The notes below the pieces were generated by a model. The model was not told where the DNA came from and did not search any database. It saw only the letters and a list, made by a program, of their open reading frames with translations. From Spectribacter hydrogenoxidans (GTDB taxonomy: Bacteria > Pseudomonadota > Gammaproteobacteria > Nevskiales > Salinisphaeraceae), in assembly GCF_031846275.1 (NCBI RefSeq), contig NZ_JAVRIB010000002.1, positions 124,001 through 188,000 of the forward strand: DNA of 64,000 nucleotides, written 5' to 3'. Shown in pieces: positions 53,542 through 63,088 of the stretch; position 1 is the first letter of the stretch, and the number at the start of each line of letters is the position of its first letter. Both the position numbers and the translations under genes were made by a program.

Positions 53542-54627
53542 ATGAGCCGCCCCGAGGACTGGTTGCGCCCGGAGCTGCACGGGCTGCAGGCCTATCAGAT
53601 TGCCGAGGCGGACGGGCTGATCAAGCTCGACGCCATGGAGAACCCCTTCGGCCTGCCGGCCGAGCTGACGGACCGTTGGGGCGAGACGCTCGGCGGCCTG
53701 CCGGTCAACCGCTATCCGGATGCCTCGGCGCGCGAGGTCAAGCAGGCGCTGCGGCGGGCCATGGGTATTCCGGCTTCGGCGTCGCTGATGCTGGGCAACG
53801 GCTCGGACGAAATCCTGCAGATACTGATGCTGGCGGTGGCGTCGCCCGGGGCCTGTCTGGTAACGCCGGCGCCCGGTTTCGCGATGTTCGGTCTGATCGC
53901 TCGCACCGTGGGGCTGCGCTGCGTGCCGGTGCCGCTGACGGATGGTTTCGAGCTCGATGCCGATGCCATGGTCGCGGCGATCGAGCGGGAGCAGCCGGCA
54001 CTGGTGATCGTGGCCCAGCCCAACAACCCCACCGGCAACGCCTTCGATGCCGTGGCCCTGCGGCGGGTGGTGGCGGCCGCGCCCGGCGCGATGGTGATCG
54101 ACGAGGCCTATTTCCCGTTCGCCGACGACCATTGTCTGGACTGGCTGGACGACTACCCGCAGCTGCTGATCATGCGCACGGTGTCCAAGCTCGGGCTGGC
54201 CGGGCTGCGGCTGGGGCTGCTGGCCGGTGCCCCGGCCTGGGTCGAGGCGCTGGAACCCCTGCGTCTGCCCTACAACGTGAACACCCTGAGCCAGGCCGCC
54301 GCCGCCCTGGCGCTGGCGCACTATCCCGCTTTCCAGGCGCAGGCCGAGGCAATCCGCTCGGAGCGGCCGCGTCTGGCGTCGGCGCTGGCGGTGGTGCCGG
54401 GCGTCGAGGTATTTCCCAGTCAGGCCAACTTTCTGCTGATGCGGGTGCCGCCGGGGCGGGCGCCGGCCTGGCACGCGGCGCTGCGCGAGCAGGGCGTGCT
54501 GATCAAGAATCTTCACGGCAGCCATCCGCAGGTGGCCGATTGTCTGCGGGCAACGGTGGGGAAGCCGGCCGAAAACGACGCCCTGATCCGGGCGCTGGAA
54601 GTGGTCGCTGCCACCGATCGCGGCTGA
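53542..54627 (+). CDS. hisC: Histidinol-phosphate aminotransferase
   Basis: 361-residue PLP enzyme of fold type I. The N-terminus has LDAMENPFGLP, then LGNGSDEILQIL (about 80), the PLP-lysine region TVSKLGLAGLRLG (about 215), and VIDEAYFPF with the PLP-contacting Asp/Tyr. It ends the hisGDC run; the remaining his genes are elsewhere. petABC begins 122 bases further on with its own upstream region. Confidence 0.95.
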   Translation: MSRPEDWLRPELHGLQAYQIAEADGLIKLDAMENPFGLPAELTDRWGETLGGLPVNRYPDASAREVKQALRRAMGIPASASLMLGNGSDEILQILMLAVASPGACLVTPAPGFAMFGLIARTVGLRCVPVPLTDGFELDADAMVAAIEREQPALVIVAQPNNPTGNAFDAVALRRVVAAAPGAMVIDEAYFPFADDHCLDWLDDYPQLLIMRTVSKLGLAGLRLGLLAGAPAWVEALEPLRLPYNVNTLSQAAAALALAHYPAFQAQAEAIRSERPRLASALAVVPGVEVFPSQANFLLMRVPPGRAPAWHAALREQGVLIKNLHGSHPQVADCLRATVGKPAENDALIRALEVVAATDRG

Positions 54628-54749
54628 CCGCTGTGCTATACTGAGCCACCGCAGCAGTGGGCGATCCCGACCGTTTCGTGCCGTCATCGGCGCGCGGTAT
54701 TCCGCCTAGCAGCCGCATCCCTTGAGCGTATCGTCAGAGGACAGGTCTC

Positions 54750-55346
54750 ATGAGTAACGAGGGGGTCGATGTCGGCAAGCGCCGATTCTTGACCACTGCC
54801 ACCTCGGCCGTTGGTGGTGTGGGCGCGGCATTCGTGGCCGTTCCGTTTATCAGTTCCTGGCAGCCCAGTGCGAGAGCACGGGCGGCGGGAGCGCCGGTGG
54901 AAGTCAACGTCGGCGAGCTCGAACCGGGTGCGCGGCTGACCGTGGTGTGGCGCGGCAAGCCGGTCTGGATCGTCAGGCGCACCGACGAGATGCTGGCATC
55001 GCTGGAGCCGGTGTCGGGCGAACTGCGCGACCCCGACAGCGAAAAGCCCCAGCAGCCTTCCTATTGCCAGAACGCCGAGCGCTCGATTAAGCCGGAGTAT
55101 CTGGTGATGGTCGGGCTTTGCACGCATCTGGGCTGTCTGCCGGACTACCGGCCGGATAACGCCCAGGGTCAGCTCGACTATCCGGGTTTCTTTTGCGCTT
55201 GCCACGGCTCGGCCTACGACATCGCCGGGCGCGTGTATAAAGGCGTGCCGGCACCGCTGAACATGACGGTGCCGCCGCATCGCTACGCCGACGACAACGT
55301 CATCGTGGTTGGTGAAGACCCGGAAAGCGACACGGAGGCGGCCTGA
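54750..55346 (+). CDS. petA: Ubiquinol-cytochrome c reductase, Rieske iron-sulfur subunit
   Basis: 198-residue subunit of the bc1 complex. A Tat signal-anchor (KRRFLTTATSAVGGVGAAF) precedes the membrane helix. The 2Fe-2S cluster is bound by CTHLGCLP (about 129-136) and CACHGSAYD (about 150-158), both complete. Its stop and the petB start overlap by one base (TGATG). A possible TATACT -10 box at 54637-54642 lacks a good -35 partner. Confidence 0.96.
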   Translation: MSNEGVDVGKRRFLTTATSAVGGVGAAFVAVPFISSWQPSARARAAGAPVEVNVGELEPGARLTVVWRGKPVWIVRRTDEMLASLEPVSGELRDPDSEKPQQPSYCQNAERSIKPEYLVMVGLCTHLGCLPDYRPDNAQGQLDYPGFFCACHGSAYDIAGRVYKGVPAPLNMTVPPHRYADDNVIVVGEDPESDTEAA

Positions 55347-56575
55347 TGAGTCTGATGACCTGGATTGACGAGCGCTTCCCGGCGTCGCAGCTCTGGCGCG
55401 AACACATCTCCGAGTACTACGCGCCCAAGAACTTCAACTTCTGGTACTACTTCGGCTCGCTGGCGATGCTGGTACTGGTCAATCAGTTGCTCACCGGCAT
55501 CTGGCTGACGATGTTCTATACCCCGTCGGCGGCGGAAGCCTTCGCGTCGGTGGAGTACATCATGCGCGACGTCGAGTGGGGCTGGCTGATCCGCTACATG
55601 CACTCCACCGGCGCCTCGTTCTTCTTCATCGTGGTGTACCTGCACATGATGCGGGCGCTGCTGTACGGGTCTTACCAGAAGCCGCGCGAACTGATCTGGA
55701 TCTTCGGCTGCCTGATCTTCCTGGTGCTGATGGCCGAAGCCTTCATGGGCTACGTGCTGCCCTGGGGCAACATGTCCTACTGGGGCGCGCAGGTGATCAT
55801 CTCCCTGTTCGGGGCGATTCCGGTGATCGGCGATACGCTGGTTACCTGGGTCAAGGGCGACTTCGTGCTGGGGGATGCCACCCTCAACCGCTTCTTCGCC
55901 CTGCATGTGGTGGCGTTGCCGATCGTGCTGCTGGGCCTCGTCGTGGCGCACATCATGGCGCTGCACCACGTGGGTTCGAACAATCCCGATGGCGTGGATA
56001 TCAAGAAGAACAAGGATGCCAACGGCATTCCGAAGGACGGCATCCCCTTCCATCCGTACTACACGGTCAAGGATCTGTTCGGGGTCGGGGTGTTCCTGAT
56101 CCTGTTCGCGGGTGTGATTTTCTTTGTTCCCACGTTCGGCGGCCTGTTCCTTGAACCGCCCAACTTCACGCCAGCGGATCCGCTGGCCACGCCGGATCAT
56201 ATTGCCCCGGTGTGGTACTTCACGCCGTTCTACTCGATCCTGCGGGCGATCACCTTCGACATGCTCTGGGTGCCCGCCAAGCTGTGGGGCGTGATCCTGA
56301 TGTTCGGCGCAGTGGGCATCCTGTTCTTCCTGCCCTGGCTGGATCGCAGCCCGGTGCGGTCGATTCGCTACAAGGGCTGGCTGTACAAGGCCATCCTCGC
56401 GGTGTTCGTGGCGTCGTTCCTGCTGCTCGGTTACTTGGGCACCCAGCCGCCGGGCGACTGGCGTGGGCCGGCGGCGCTGATCGGCACCATCATCTATTTC
56501 GCATTCTTCCTGCTGATGCCGATCTACAGCAGGTTCGACAAGACCAAGCCGGTTCCGGAAAGGGTGACCAAATGA
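55346..56575 (+). CDS. petB: Ubiquinol-cytochrome c reductase, cytochrome b
   Basis: 409-residue eight-helix subunit with the two haem b groups and quinol sites. Histidine ligands occur in the H...H pairs within RYMHSTGASFFFIVVYLHMMR (shown as RYMHSTGAS and VVYLHMMR) and in ALHVVALPIVLLGLVVAHI. The Qo motif is PPNFTPADP rather than a bare PEW at the start, with PEW-like region later replaced by APVWYF. Lengths match proteobacterial one-piece cytochrome b. Between petA and petC. Confidence 0.96.
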   Translation: MSLMTWIDERFPASQLWREHISEYYAPKNFNFWYYFGSLAMLVLVNQLLTGIWLTMFYTPSAAEAFASVEYIMRDVEWGWLIRYMHSTGASFFFIVVYLHMMRALLYGSYQKPRELIWIFGCLIFLVLMAEAFMGYVLPWGNMSYWGAQVIISLFGAIPVIGDTLVTWVKGDFVLGDATLNRFFALHVVALPIVLLGLVVAHIMALHHVGSNNPDGVDIKKNKDANGIPKDGIPFHPYYTVKDLFGVGVFLILFAGVIFFVPTFGGLFLEPPNFTPADPLATPDHIAPVWYFTPFYSILRAITFDMLWVPAKLWGVILMFGAVGILFFLPWLDRSPVRSIRYKGWLYKAILAVFVASFLLLGYLGTQPPGDWRGPAALIGTIIYFAFFLLMPIYSRFDKTKPVPERVTK

Positions 56576-57303
56576 TGCGGCGGGCGGTACTCATATTGTC
56601 AGCAGCGCTGGTGGCGCCGGGCGTGTGGGCGGCCGGGGGCTATGCGGTTCCCTACGATTTCAGCCCGGATCTGGGCAACGAGGCCTCGCTGCAGCGTGGG
56701 GCCAGCCTGTTCATGAACTATTGTTCGGGCTGTCACTCGCTGCAGTACCTGCGCTATCAGCGGATGACCGATGACCTCGGAATCCCGGAGGAGATGGTGC
56801 AGGAAAACCTGATCTTTTCGAACGTGCCCAACCACGAACGCATTCATACGGGACTGCCCGACGAATCGTCCAAGTGGTTCGGCAAGGCCCCGCCGGATCT
56901 GACCCTGGTGGCACGGTCCCGTGGCGCGGACTGGTTGTACAGCTTCCTGCGCACTTACTACCTCGATGACAGCCGGCCGACCGGCGTCAACAACGTGGTG
57001 TTCTCCAACACGGCAATGCCGCACGTGCTGGCCCCCCTGCAGGGCTATCAGGCCGAGTCGGCACATGACGATGGGGACGGTGGTCACGGCGGCGCCCCGG
57101 AGTTCGAACTGGTTCAGGCTGGCAGCATGAGCGAGGACCAGTACGAGCAGGCGGTTGCCGACATCACCAATTTCCTGGTGTATGCCGGCGAGCCGGCCAA
57201 GATGGTGCGCTATGGCATGGGCGTGAAGGTCATCCTGTTTCTGGCGGTTTTTACGCTTCTGGCATGGTTGCTCAAGCGTGAATTCTGGCGTGACGTGCAT
57301 TGA
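56572..57303 (+). CDS. petC: Ubiquinol-cytochrome c reductase, cytochrome c1
   Basis: 243-residue haem subunit. Signal peptide about 1-20 (cleaved after WAA), haem motif CSGCH (about 51-55) with SLQYLRYQRM following, the Met ligand region in NTAMPHVL, and one C-terminal anchor helix (about 221-238, VKVILFLAVFTLLAWLL). ATG 56572 overlaps the petB stop. Completes petABC. Confidence 0.96.
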   Translation: MMRRAVLILSAALVAPGVWAAGGYAVPYDFSPDLGNEASLQRGASLFMNYCSGCHSLQYLRYQRMTDDLGIPEEMVQENLIFSNVPNHERIHTGLPDESSKWFGKAPPDLTLVARSRGADWLYSFLRTYYLDDSRPTGVNNVVFSNTAMPHVLAPLQGYQAESAHDDGDGGHGGAPEFELVQAGSMSEDQYEQAVADITNFLVYAGEPAKMVRYGMGVKVILFLAVFTLLAWLLKREFWRDVH

Positions 57304-57349
57304 TCCAGCGACGCCAGGCATGGTCAATGCAAATTGAGGCGGTCGCCTC

Positions 57350-57979
57350 ATGGTGAGCGCGGCCAGCCGTCGATCGCTGATGACGCTGTTTGCGGGCACT
57401 GATTGTCCGCACAGTCATCGCATCCGCATGGTGATCGCGGAGAAGGGCATCGACAGTCTCGACACGGTCGAGATCCGGCCGGGCGAGACCAGCGAGGACC
57501 TGATCGATCTGAATCCCTACAACACCGTGCCCACCCTGGTGGACCGGGATCTGGTGATGTACGACCCGCGCATCATCATGGAATACCTCGACGAGCGCTT
57601 TCCCCATCCCCCGCTGATGCCGGTGGATCCGGTGATGCGTGCCCGCTATCGTCTGGCCATGTTTCGCATGGAGCAGGATATTTACGGCCTGATCGACGAC
57701 CTGCATGGGACCCCGGCGCAGGTCCGCAAGGCCCGTACCCGACTGCGCGAGATTCTCACCACCCTGGCGGCCGATTTCTCAGCCCGTCCCTTCATGGGCG
57801 AGGAATTCTCGCTGGTGGACTGCACCTTCGCGCCGATTCTCTGGCGGCTGGACCATTACGGTGTGGAACTGCCGCCCAAGCAGGGCAAGCGGCTCGGCGA
57901 CTACGCCCGCCGCCTGTTCGGACGGGCCGCCTTCCGGGCCAGCCTGACCGAGCAGGAAGCCGCCATGCGGTCGGGATGA
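57350..57979 (+). CDS. sspA: Stringent starvation protein A
   Basis: 209-residue glutathione-S-transferase-fold protein that binds RNA polymerase and alters transcription under starvation and acid stress in E. coli. The N-terminal thioredoxin-like domain begins MTLFAGTDCPHSHRIRMVIAEKG (shown as TLFAGTDCPHSHRI) and has NPYNTVPTLVDRDLVMYD; the C-terminal domain is all-helical. It is followed by sspB after 25 bases, the usual pair after petABC. Confidence 0.94.
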   Translation: MVSAASRRSLMTLFAGTDCPHSHRIRMVIAEKGIDSLDTVEIRPGETSEDLIDLNPYNTVPTLVDRDLVMYDPRIIMEYLDERFPHPPLMPVDPVMRARYRLAMFRMEQDIYGLIDDLHGTPAQVRKARTRLREILTTLAADFSARPFMGEEFSLVDCTFAPILWRLDHYGVELPPKQGKRLGDYARRLFGRAAFRASLTEQEAAMRSG

Positions 57980-58004
57980 CGGCCGTCCGCCGACACGCGT
58001 TACG

Positions 58005-58421
58005 ATGGCAGATGTGACCTCCCGCCGTCCGTATCTGATCCGGGCTATCTACGACTGGGTGCTGGACAACGGCCTGACCCCGCACCTGCTGGTGGCGGCC
58101 GACGCCCCGGGGGTCGAGGTGCCGGGCGAGTTCGTCACCGAGGACAGCCGGATCACCATCAATGTCAGCCCCACCGCGGTGCGTAACCTCGAGGTGGGCA
58201 ACGACTGGATTCACTTTTCAGCCCGCTTTTCCGGCCGGCCATTCCAGGTGAATGTGCCGCCCGGGGCAGTACTCGCGCTCTATGCCCGCGAGAACGGGGA
58301 GGGCATGCTATTCGGCGAGGCTGAGGATCCGCCCGAACCGCCGCCACCCGAGAATGGCGGTGACGATGATGGTGACACTGGCGGGAAACCTCGCGGCAGT
58401 CATCTCAAGGTGGTCAAGTAG
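58005..58421 (+). CDS. sspB: ClpXP protease specificity-enhancing factor SspB
   Basis: 138-residue adaptor that delivers ssrA-tagged and other proteins to ClpXP. The globular domain (about 1-105) has SRRPYLIRAIYDWVLDNGLTPHL and FSARFSGRPFQVNVPPGAV patterns (each shown in part: RAIYDWVLDNGLTPHL, FSARFSGRPFQVNVP). An acidic, glycine-rich linker (PPEPPPPENGGDDDGD) leads to the C-terminal SHLKVVK peptide, which is the ClpX-binding tail. The full tripartite layout is visible. Confidence 0.95.
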   Translation: MADVTSRRPYLIRAIYDWVLDNGLTPHLLVAADAPGVEVPGEFVTEDSRITINVSPTAVRNLEVGNDWIHFSARFSGRPFQVNVPPGAVLALYARENGEGMLFGEAEDPPEPPPPENGGDDDGDTGGKPRGSHLKVVK

Positions 58422-58430
58422 CCGCAGGGC

Positions 58431-59021
58431 TCAGGACGTTCCGAATAGCGCCTCGTCGATGGCGTCGCACAGGCAGTGGATGAACAGCAGGTGCACTTCC
58501 TGGATGCGGGCGGTTACGTCGGACACAGCGCGCAGTTCCATGTCCTGGTCCCCCAGGCGGGCCGCCATCGCGCCGCCGTCCCGTCCGGTCAGGGCGAGAA
58601 CCCGCATCGACTGCGCATGGGCGCTGTCGATGGCGGCCACGACGTTGGGGGAATTGCCGCTGGTGCTGATGGCCAGCAGCACGTCTCCGGGCTGGCCCAG
58701 AGCCTCGACCTGCCGGGAGAATACCCGCTCGTAGCTGTAATCGTTGGCAATTGCGGTCAGCGTCGAGCTTTCCGTGGTCAGCGCCACCGCTGGCAGGGCC
58801 CGCCGTTCCCGCTCGAAGCGGTTGATCAGTTCGGAGGAGAAATGCTGGGCGTCGCCCGACGACCCGCCGTTACCGCATGACAGGATTTTGTGCCCGGCGG
58901 CCAGCTGATGAGCCAACATGGTGCCGGCGGCGCTGATCTGCGGCAGGGTCCGCGCCAGCGTATCGCGCTTGGCGGCGATGCTGTCCTCGAAGAATCGGGT
59001 GATCCGGTCGTTCGTGCTCAT
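58431..59021 (-). CDS. diaA: SIS-domain DnaA initiator-associating protein / phosphoheptose isomerase-like
   Basis: 196-residue SIS-domain protein with CGNGGSSGDAQHFSSEL (about 49-65) and AISTSGNSPNVVAAI. It belongs to the GmhA/DiaA family; sequence alone leaves sedoheptulose-7-phosphate isomerase possible. The position next to yraN and lpoA matches E. coli diaA (yraO), favouring a role in timing DnaA-dependent replication initiation. ATG 59021 is chosen because it starts MSTNDRITRFFEDSI, the family N-terminus. Confidence 0.88.
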   Translation of the reverse strand: MSTNDRITRFFEDSIAAKRDTLARTLPQISAAGTMLAHQLAAGHKILSCGNGGSSGDAQHFSSELINRFERERRALPAVALTTESSTLTAIANDYSYERVFSRQVEALGQPGDVLLAISTSGNSPNVVAAIDSAHAQSMRVLALTGRDGGAMAARLGDQDMELRAVSDVTARIQEVHLLFIHCLCDAIDEALFGTS

Positions 59022-59044
59022 GATCGTCAATCCAGTTGCGCTCG

Positions 59045-59407
59045 TCAGTTCAGTTGAAAGGCGTCCTCGATCCACTCGAGGCTGCCGTCGGGGCCCACGC
59101 CCACCACGTCGAAGCGCAGCGGCCGATCCGCCAGCGCTGGGCGAGCCTGCAGCAGGCAGCGGGCCGCATGGACGATACGCTGCTGCTTGCGGGCGGTGAC
59201 TGTTTCCACCGCCCGCCCGTAATCCGACCGGCTGCGCTGGCGTACTTCCACCACGATCACGGTTTCGCCGTCGTCCAGCACGAGGTCGAGTTCCCCACCG
59301 GGGCGACGGAAGTTGCGGGTCAGACAGCGCAAGCCCCGCCGCCGGGCGCGGTCCAGCACCGCCGACTCAGCGGCCGCGCCGCGGGCTTGCCGGGTGGTCG
59401 CCGGCAT
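59045..59407 (-). CDS. yraN: UPF0102 family protein YraN
   Basis: 120-residue endonuclease-like fold protein. It has AESAVLDRARRRGLRCLTRNFRRPGGELDLVLDD (key parts: CLTRNFR and GGELDLVL) and VIVVEVRQRS, the E-x-D...E-x-K/R-like layout of the family. Cellular role unsettled. Placed between lpoA and diaA as in E. coli. Confidence 0.94.
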   Translation of the reverse strand: MPATTRQARGAAAESAVLDRARRRGLRCLTRNFRRPGGELDLVLDDGETVIVVEVRQRSRSDYGRAVETVTARKQQRIVHAARCLLQARPALADRPLRFDVVGVGPDGSLEWIEDAFQLN

Positions 59408-59414
59408 CGCCGGA

Positions 59415-61331
59415 TCAGGTGCCGTTCTGCCCGGCGTTCACCGGGATGAAACCGTCGTTCGGCCGTGCGGGTTCGATCGGCTTGGGTTTGCCACGACTGA
59501 ATTTGCCCCAGTCTAGGCGGCGGCGAATCTGCCCGTCGGGTTCCAGATACAGCTCGCCGGTTGCCCCCTCGAACAGATCGCCCGCGCGCATCTCGCCGGC
59601 CCGGATACGGGCCGCCAGGCGCCAGGCGTCCAGCCCCATGGCGAACAGCCGCGGATAGCGGTCGGCATCGTCCGGCCAGCGTTCGGCGATCTGCGCCAAC
59701 CGAGGCACATCCCTGCGCGACAGCACCCAGGGCATGTCGGCGAACATCAGGCCGTTCAGATCGATGTCACGGTCTGGATCGACCTGACCGGTAAAGGCGT
59801 GCGACGTGGCCAGCACGGGTAGTCGCGAGGCGCGATAAAAGCGCAACTGGGTGCGGATCAGCCGGGCATGGCTGGGCTGGGCGGCCAGGAACACGAAGTC
59901 CACGTCCTGGCGCCGGCCCCGTTCAATCGGCTCACCGTCGGGGCCGGTGGCCACTTCACGGGCCTGGCCTTCGCGCACGCCGGTGTATTTGAGTACCCGT
60001 TTGATCGGCTCGGCGTGGTCGTTCTGCGAGGTGTCATAGGTGGCGTAATCGACCAGATTCCCGCCAGCGTAATAGAGTGCCTCCTCGAATGCGCCCAGCA
60101 CCCGCTGGCCCCAGTCGCCGTCCGGCACCAGCGCGATGGCGCGGCGCCAACCCTCGGCCGCGGCGCGATCAGCGACTGCCCGGGCTTCATCCTCGGGCGC
60201 GAGGCCAAACTGATAGAAGCCGGGGAACTGATCGGCGCCATCCCGGTAATTCAGTGCCAGCACCGGCATGGGCAGGCGGGGCATCTCGGCCAGGTCGGTT
60301 ACCTGTTCCTTGCCCAGTGGGCCGACCAGAATCCCCACGCCGTCCGAGCGGGCCTGATCGATCACCGCGGCCATGTCGCGCTGCCGGTTAGTGTCGTAGA
60401 CACGTACGTCCGCCCGCGGGGTGGATTCCTCGTAGTAACCCGCGAGAAAGCCGTCCCGGACCGCGCCCGCAGCGCCCTCGAACTGGCCGGACAGCGGCAG
60501 TGCCAGGCCCACCACCCGTGCGCCGCGGCCGCCGTCGCCGGGCATGTCCGGCGACATCGGCTGGTAGCCCAGGCGCTCGGGCAGGATGTGGCGGGTGGCC
60601 GGATGCCCGGGATGACGCTGCTCCCAGGCCTGCAGGTCGCGGGTCAGGGCCTCCCGGTCGGGCGTGACCTGACCGGCGATGCCGGCTAGTTCCACCCAGC
60701 CGCGAGTGATGGCGTCGGCCCCGGCCAGGGCGGAACGATCCTGTTCCGGCGATTGCGCTGCCCGCAGTCGATCCCAGATGCGCTCGTCGTTGTTGCGAAC
60801 GGCACGTGGTTCCAGCAGCCAGACGCTGCGCTGAACCAGGGCATGGACGCCGTCGACGATTCGTCCCGCTTCGAACAGCAGCTCGGCCCGCAGCGACCAG
60901 GTGCGCGCGGCCACCAGCGGCGACGCCCCGGCGGAGGGTGGGGTGATGTGTTCCAGCGCCTGTGCCGGGGGCAGACCGGCCACCTCGGCGCGCAGCTCTG
61001 CCGTTACCAGGCGGGCTTCGTCCTCCGCGCCGAGGCTGTTGGCGTCAACCTGATCCAGCAACTGCTGCGCCCGTTCGCCGTCACCTGCCGCCACGGCCGC
61101 TTCGGCCGCCCGCAGGTAAAGCGGGCTCCGCCGTGGCTCGCTAGATGCCTGTGCAGCCTGCTCGTAAAGCACCGAGGCCTGCGACGGCTCGCCCCGGGAA
61201 GCGGCTGCGGCGGCGCGATCCACCGGGCCGCCGCGATCACCACCAGTCGGCAGGGCGGCGCAGCCGGCCAGGATGAATGCAGCCGTTACCAGCGGCAGCC
61301 AGCGCGTGAGGGGAGTCGGGATTGCAATCAT
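59415..61331 (-). CDS. lpoA: Penicillin-binding protein activator LpoA
   Basis: 638-residue outer-membrane lipoprotein that in E. coli stimulates PBP1A. It has a lipoprotein signal with lipobox ILAGC (Cys24), an N-terminal helical TPR-like domain (about 40-270) and a C-terminal periplasmic-binding-protein-like domain starting VVGLALPLSGQFEGAAGAV (about 292). The ATG at 61331 starts the signal; the longer open frame upstream is spurious. Divergent from rsmI. Confidence 0.94.
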   Translation of the reverse strand: MIAIPTPLTRWLPLVTAAFILAGCAALPTGGDRGGPVDRAAAAASRGEPSQASVLYEQAAQASSEPRRSPLYLRAAEAAVAAGDGERAQQLLDQVDANSLGAEDEARLVTAELRAEVAGLPPAQALEHITPPSAGASPLVAARTWSLRAELLFEAGRIVDGVHALVQRSVWLLEPRAVRNNDERIWDRLRAAQSPEQDRSALAGADAITRGWVELAGIAGQVTPDREALTRDLQAWEQRHPGHPATRHILPERLGYQPMSPDMPGDGGRGARVVGLALPLSGQFEGAAGAVRDGFLAGYYEESTPRADVRVYDTNRQRDMAAVIDQARSDGVGILVGPLGKEQVTDLAEMPRLPMPVLALNYRDGADQFPGFYQFGLAPEDEARAVADRAAAEGWRRAIALVPDGDWGQRVLGAFEEALYYAGGNLVDYATYDTSQNDHAEPIKRVLKYTGVREGQAREVATGPDGEPIERGRRQDVDFVFLAAQPSHARLIRTQLRFYRASRLPVLATSHAFTGQVDPDRDIDLNGLMFADMPWVLSRRDVPRLAQIAERWPDDADRYPRLFAMGLDAWRLAARIRAGEMRAGDLFEGATGELYLEPDGQIRRRLDWGKFSRGKPKPIEPARPNDGFIPVNAGQNGT

Positions 61332-61441
61332 CTGGGGCCTGTTCCTGCGATGGCGGCGGGTCACATCGATGCCAGGGCAGCCCGCAATCGGGCAGTGGTC
61401 GATGCCGGGCGCTACCATAGTAGCGTTTTCCGCAAGAATCC

Positions 61442-62317
61442 ATGCCACCGGCTGCCCGCCCCGTGACCCAGACCGCCTGTCTCTACATCGTCGCCACCCC
61501 CATCGGTAACCTCGGGGACCTGTCGACGCGGGCCGCCGACGTGCTGCGCACCGCGGACCTGGTGGCGGCGGAGGATACCCGTCACAGCCGCCGCCTGCTG
61601 GATTCGATCTCGGCCGACGTTCGCATGCTCTCCCTGCACGAGCACAACGAGTCACAACGGGTGGCGCAGATATTGGAGCGCCTGGATGCGGGAGCGCGTA
61701 TCGCCCTGATCTGCGATGCGGGCACGCCGCTGATCAGCGATCCCGGCTTCGTGCTGGTGCGGGCGGTGCGCGATGCCGGCCACCGGGTGGAAACCCTGCC
61801 GGGGCCCTGCGCGGCCATCGCTGCGCTTTCGGTCAGTGGCCTGCCCACCGACCGCTTCGTGTTCGAGGGCTTTCTGCCGTCCCGGGCCACCGCCCGGCGC
61901 CGCCGGCTCCGAGAACTGGCTGGCGAGCCGCGCACGCTGGTCTGCTACGAATCCAGTCATCGGGTGGCCGCCACGGTGGCCGATATCGTCACCGAACTGG
62001 GTGCCGAGAGGCCGGTAACGCTCGCCCGGGAACTGACCAAGCTGCATGAGCAGACCGTGACCCTGCCGGCGGGTGAACTGGTGGACTGGCTGCAGGCAGA
62101 CGATCAGCGCCGGCGCGGCGAGTTCGTGCTGGTGATCGGCGGGTCCGAGGCACCGCCGCCGAATGAGACCGCGGGGCTGACACCGGAACGCATCCTGCGC
62201 GAACTGCTGCGGTCGATGCCGGTGGCCCGGGCGGCCCGCAGCACGGCCCGTCTGACCGGGATGCCGCGCAATCAACTCTACGAACTCGCGCTGACGCTGC
62301 GTGATGCCACCGACTGA
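61442..62317 (+). CDS. rsmI: 16S rRNA (cytidine(1402)-2'-O)-methyltransferase
   Basis: 291-residue tetrapyrrole-methylase-fold enzyme methylating C1402 in the decoding centre. Motifs: LYIVATPIGNLGDLSTRA at the N-terminus, VAAEDTRHSRRLLD, ALICDAGTPLISDPGF (about 90-105) and GPCAAIAALSVSGLP (about 121). It is divergent from lpoA with a 110-base gap, the same arrangement as in E. coli. rnpB follows. Confidence 0.96.
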   Translation: MPPAARPVTQTACLYIVATPIGNLGDLSTRAADVLRTADLVAAEDTRHSRRLLDSISADVRMLSLHEHNESQRVAQILERLDAGARIALICDAGTPLISDPGFVLVRAVRDAGHRVETLPGPCAAIAALSVSGLPTDRFVFEGFLPSRATARRRRLRELAGEPRTLVCYESSHRVAATVADIVTELGAERPVTLARELTKLHEQTVTLPAGELVDWLQADDQRRRGEFVLVIGGSEAPPPNETAGLTPERILRELLRSMPVARAARSTARLTGMPRNQLYELALTLRDATD

Positions 62318-62340
62318 CGGCAGGATCGGCTACCATAGTG

Positions 62341-62697
62341 GCGGAGTCGGCCGGACAGTCGCGGCCGCCAGCAATGGCGGCGGAGGAAAGTCCGGGCTCC
62401 GCAGGGCAGGGTGCCAGGTAACGCCTGGGGGGCGCGAGCCTACGGAAAGTGCCACAGAAAATACACCGCCGATGGCCCGCGCAAGCGGGATCAGGCAAGG
62501 GTGAAAAGGTGCGGTAAGAGCGCACCGCGCGGCCGGCAACGGTTCGTGGCAGGGTAAACCCCACCCGGAGCAAGACCGAATAGGGGAGCATCGTGCGGCC
62601 CGTACGGCTCCCGGGTAGGTCGCTAGAGGCGGATGGCGACATCCGTCCCAGACGAATGACTGTCCCAGACAGAACCCGGCTTACAGGCCGACTCCCA
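62341..62697 (+). ncRNA. rnpB: RNase P RNA, bacterial class A
   Basis: Catalytic RNA that trims tRNA 5' leaders. The ends pair: GGAGTCGGCC (62343-62352) with GGCCGACTCC (62686-62695), the P1 helix. Diagnostic core segments are GGAGGAAAGTCCGGGCTCC (start of P3/P4, about 62382-62400), GCCACAGAAAATACACCGCC, GGTAAGAGCGCACCG and, near the end, CAGACAGAACCCGGCTTACA (P4 partner). The length is about 355 bases, usual for class A. It lies between rsmI and mraZ, a common gammaproteobacterial position. A TACCATAGT -10-like box lies at 62331-62339. Confidence 0.97.
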
Positions 62698-62706
62698 TGA
62701 CGAATC

Positions 62707-62743
62707 GCGGCGCCGCGCAAGCGGCGCCGCACCCCGTCCTTTC
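62707..62743 (+). terminator. Terminator hairpin after rnpB
   Basis: GCGGCGCCGC (62707-62716), loop GCAA, GCGGCGCCGC (62721-62730), then ACCCCGTCCTTTCT. It has a perfect ten-base stem with a GNRA tetraloop and a moderate pyrimidine tail. From 62744 to 63088 I see only a second GGGTC/GACCC hairpin (about 62773-62805) and no gene. Confidence 0.65.
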
Positions 62744-63088
62744 TCCCGCCCCGGGAGGAAGCCGAAGGAGGGTCGCCGGAAGTGACCGGTCCTTCCGACC
62801 CTGGAAATTATTCCGCGTCAAACCGCGTTCGTGCCTGCCGTGAGCGGATTGCGCCGCGGGTGCGCGAATCTGCCGCCCGGGTCTCCCGAAGAACCGCTGG
62901 CAAAAGCCTGTTGCCACCGGACCATGCCGGCACCTGCCATCGGTGGCGATTGATGTCGTCAGTCATTAATCGGCCTTAAGCGGCTGTCCATGTGACGGTT
63001 TTTCGCACCACATCACCCCGCTCCGAAGCTTGCTTGCTAAGCGCCTGTTTCATCGATGTTTTTACCCTGGGGCGAGTGTCACTTTTTC

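Noticed and set aside
62782..62979. A 65-codon frame between rnpB and mraZ
   Set aside because: Arginine-rich, no ribosome binding site, and no family resemblance; the region is treated as non-coding.
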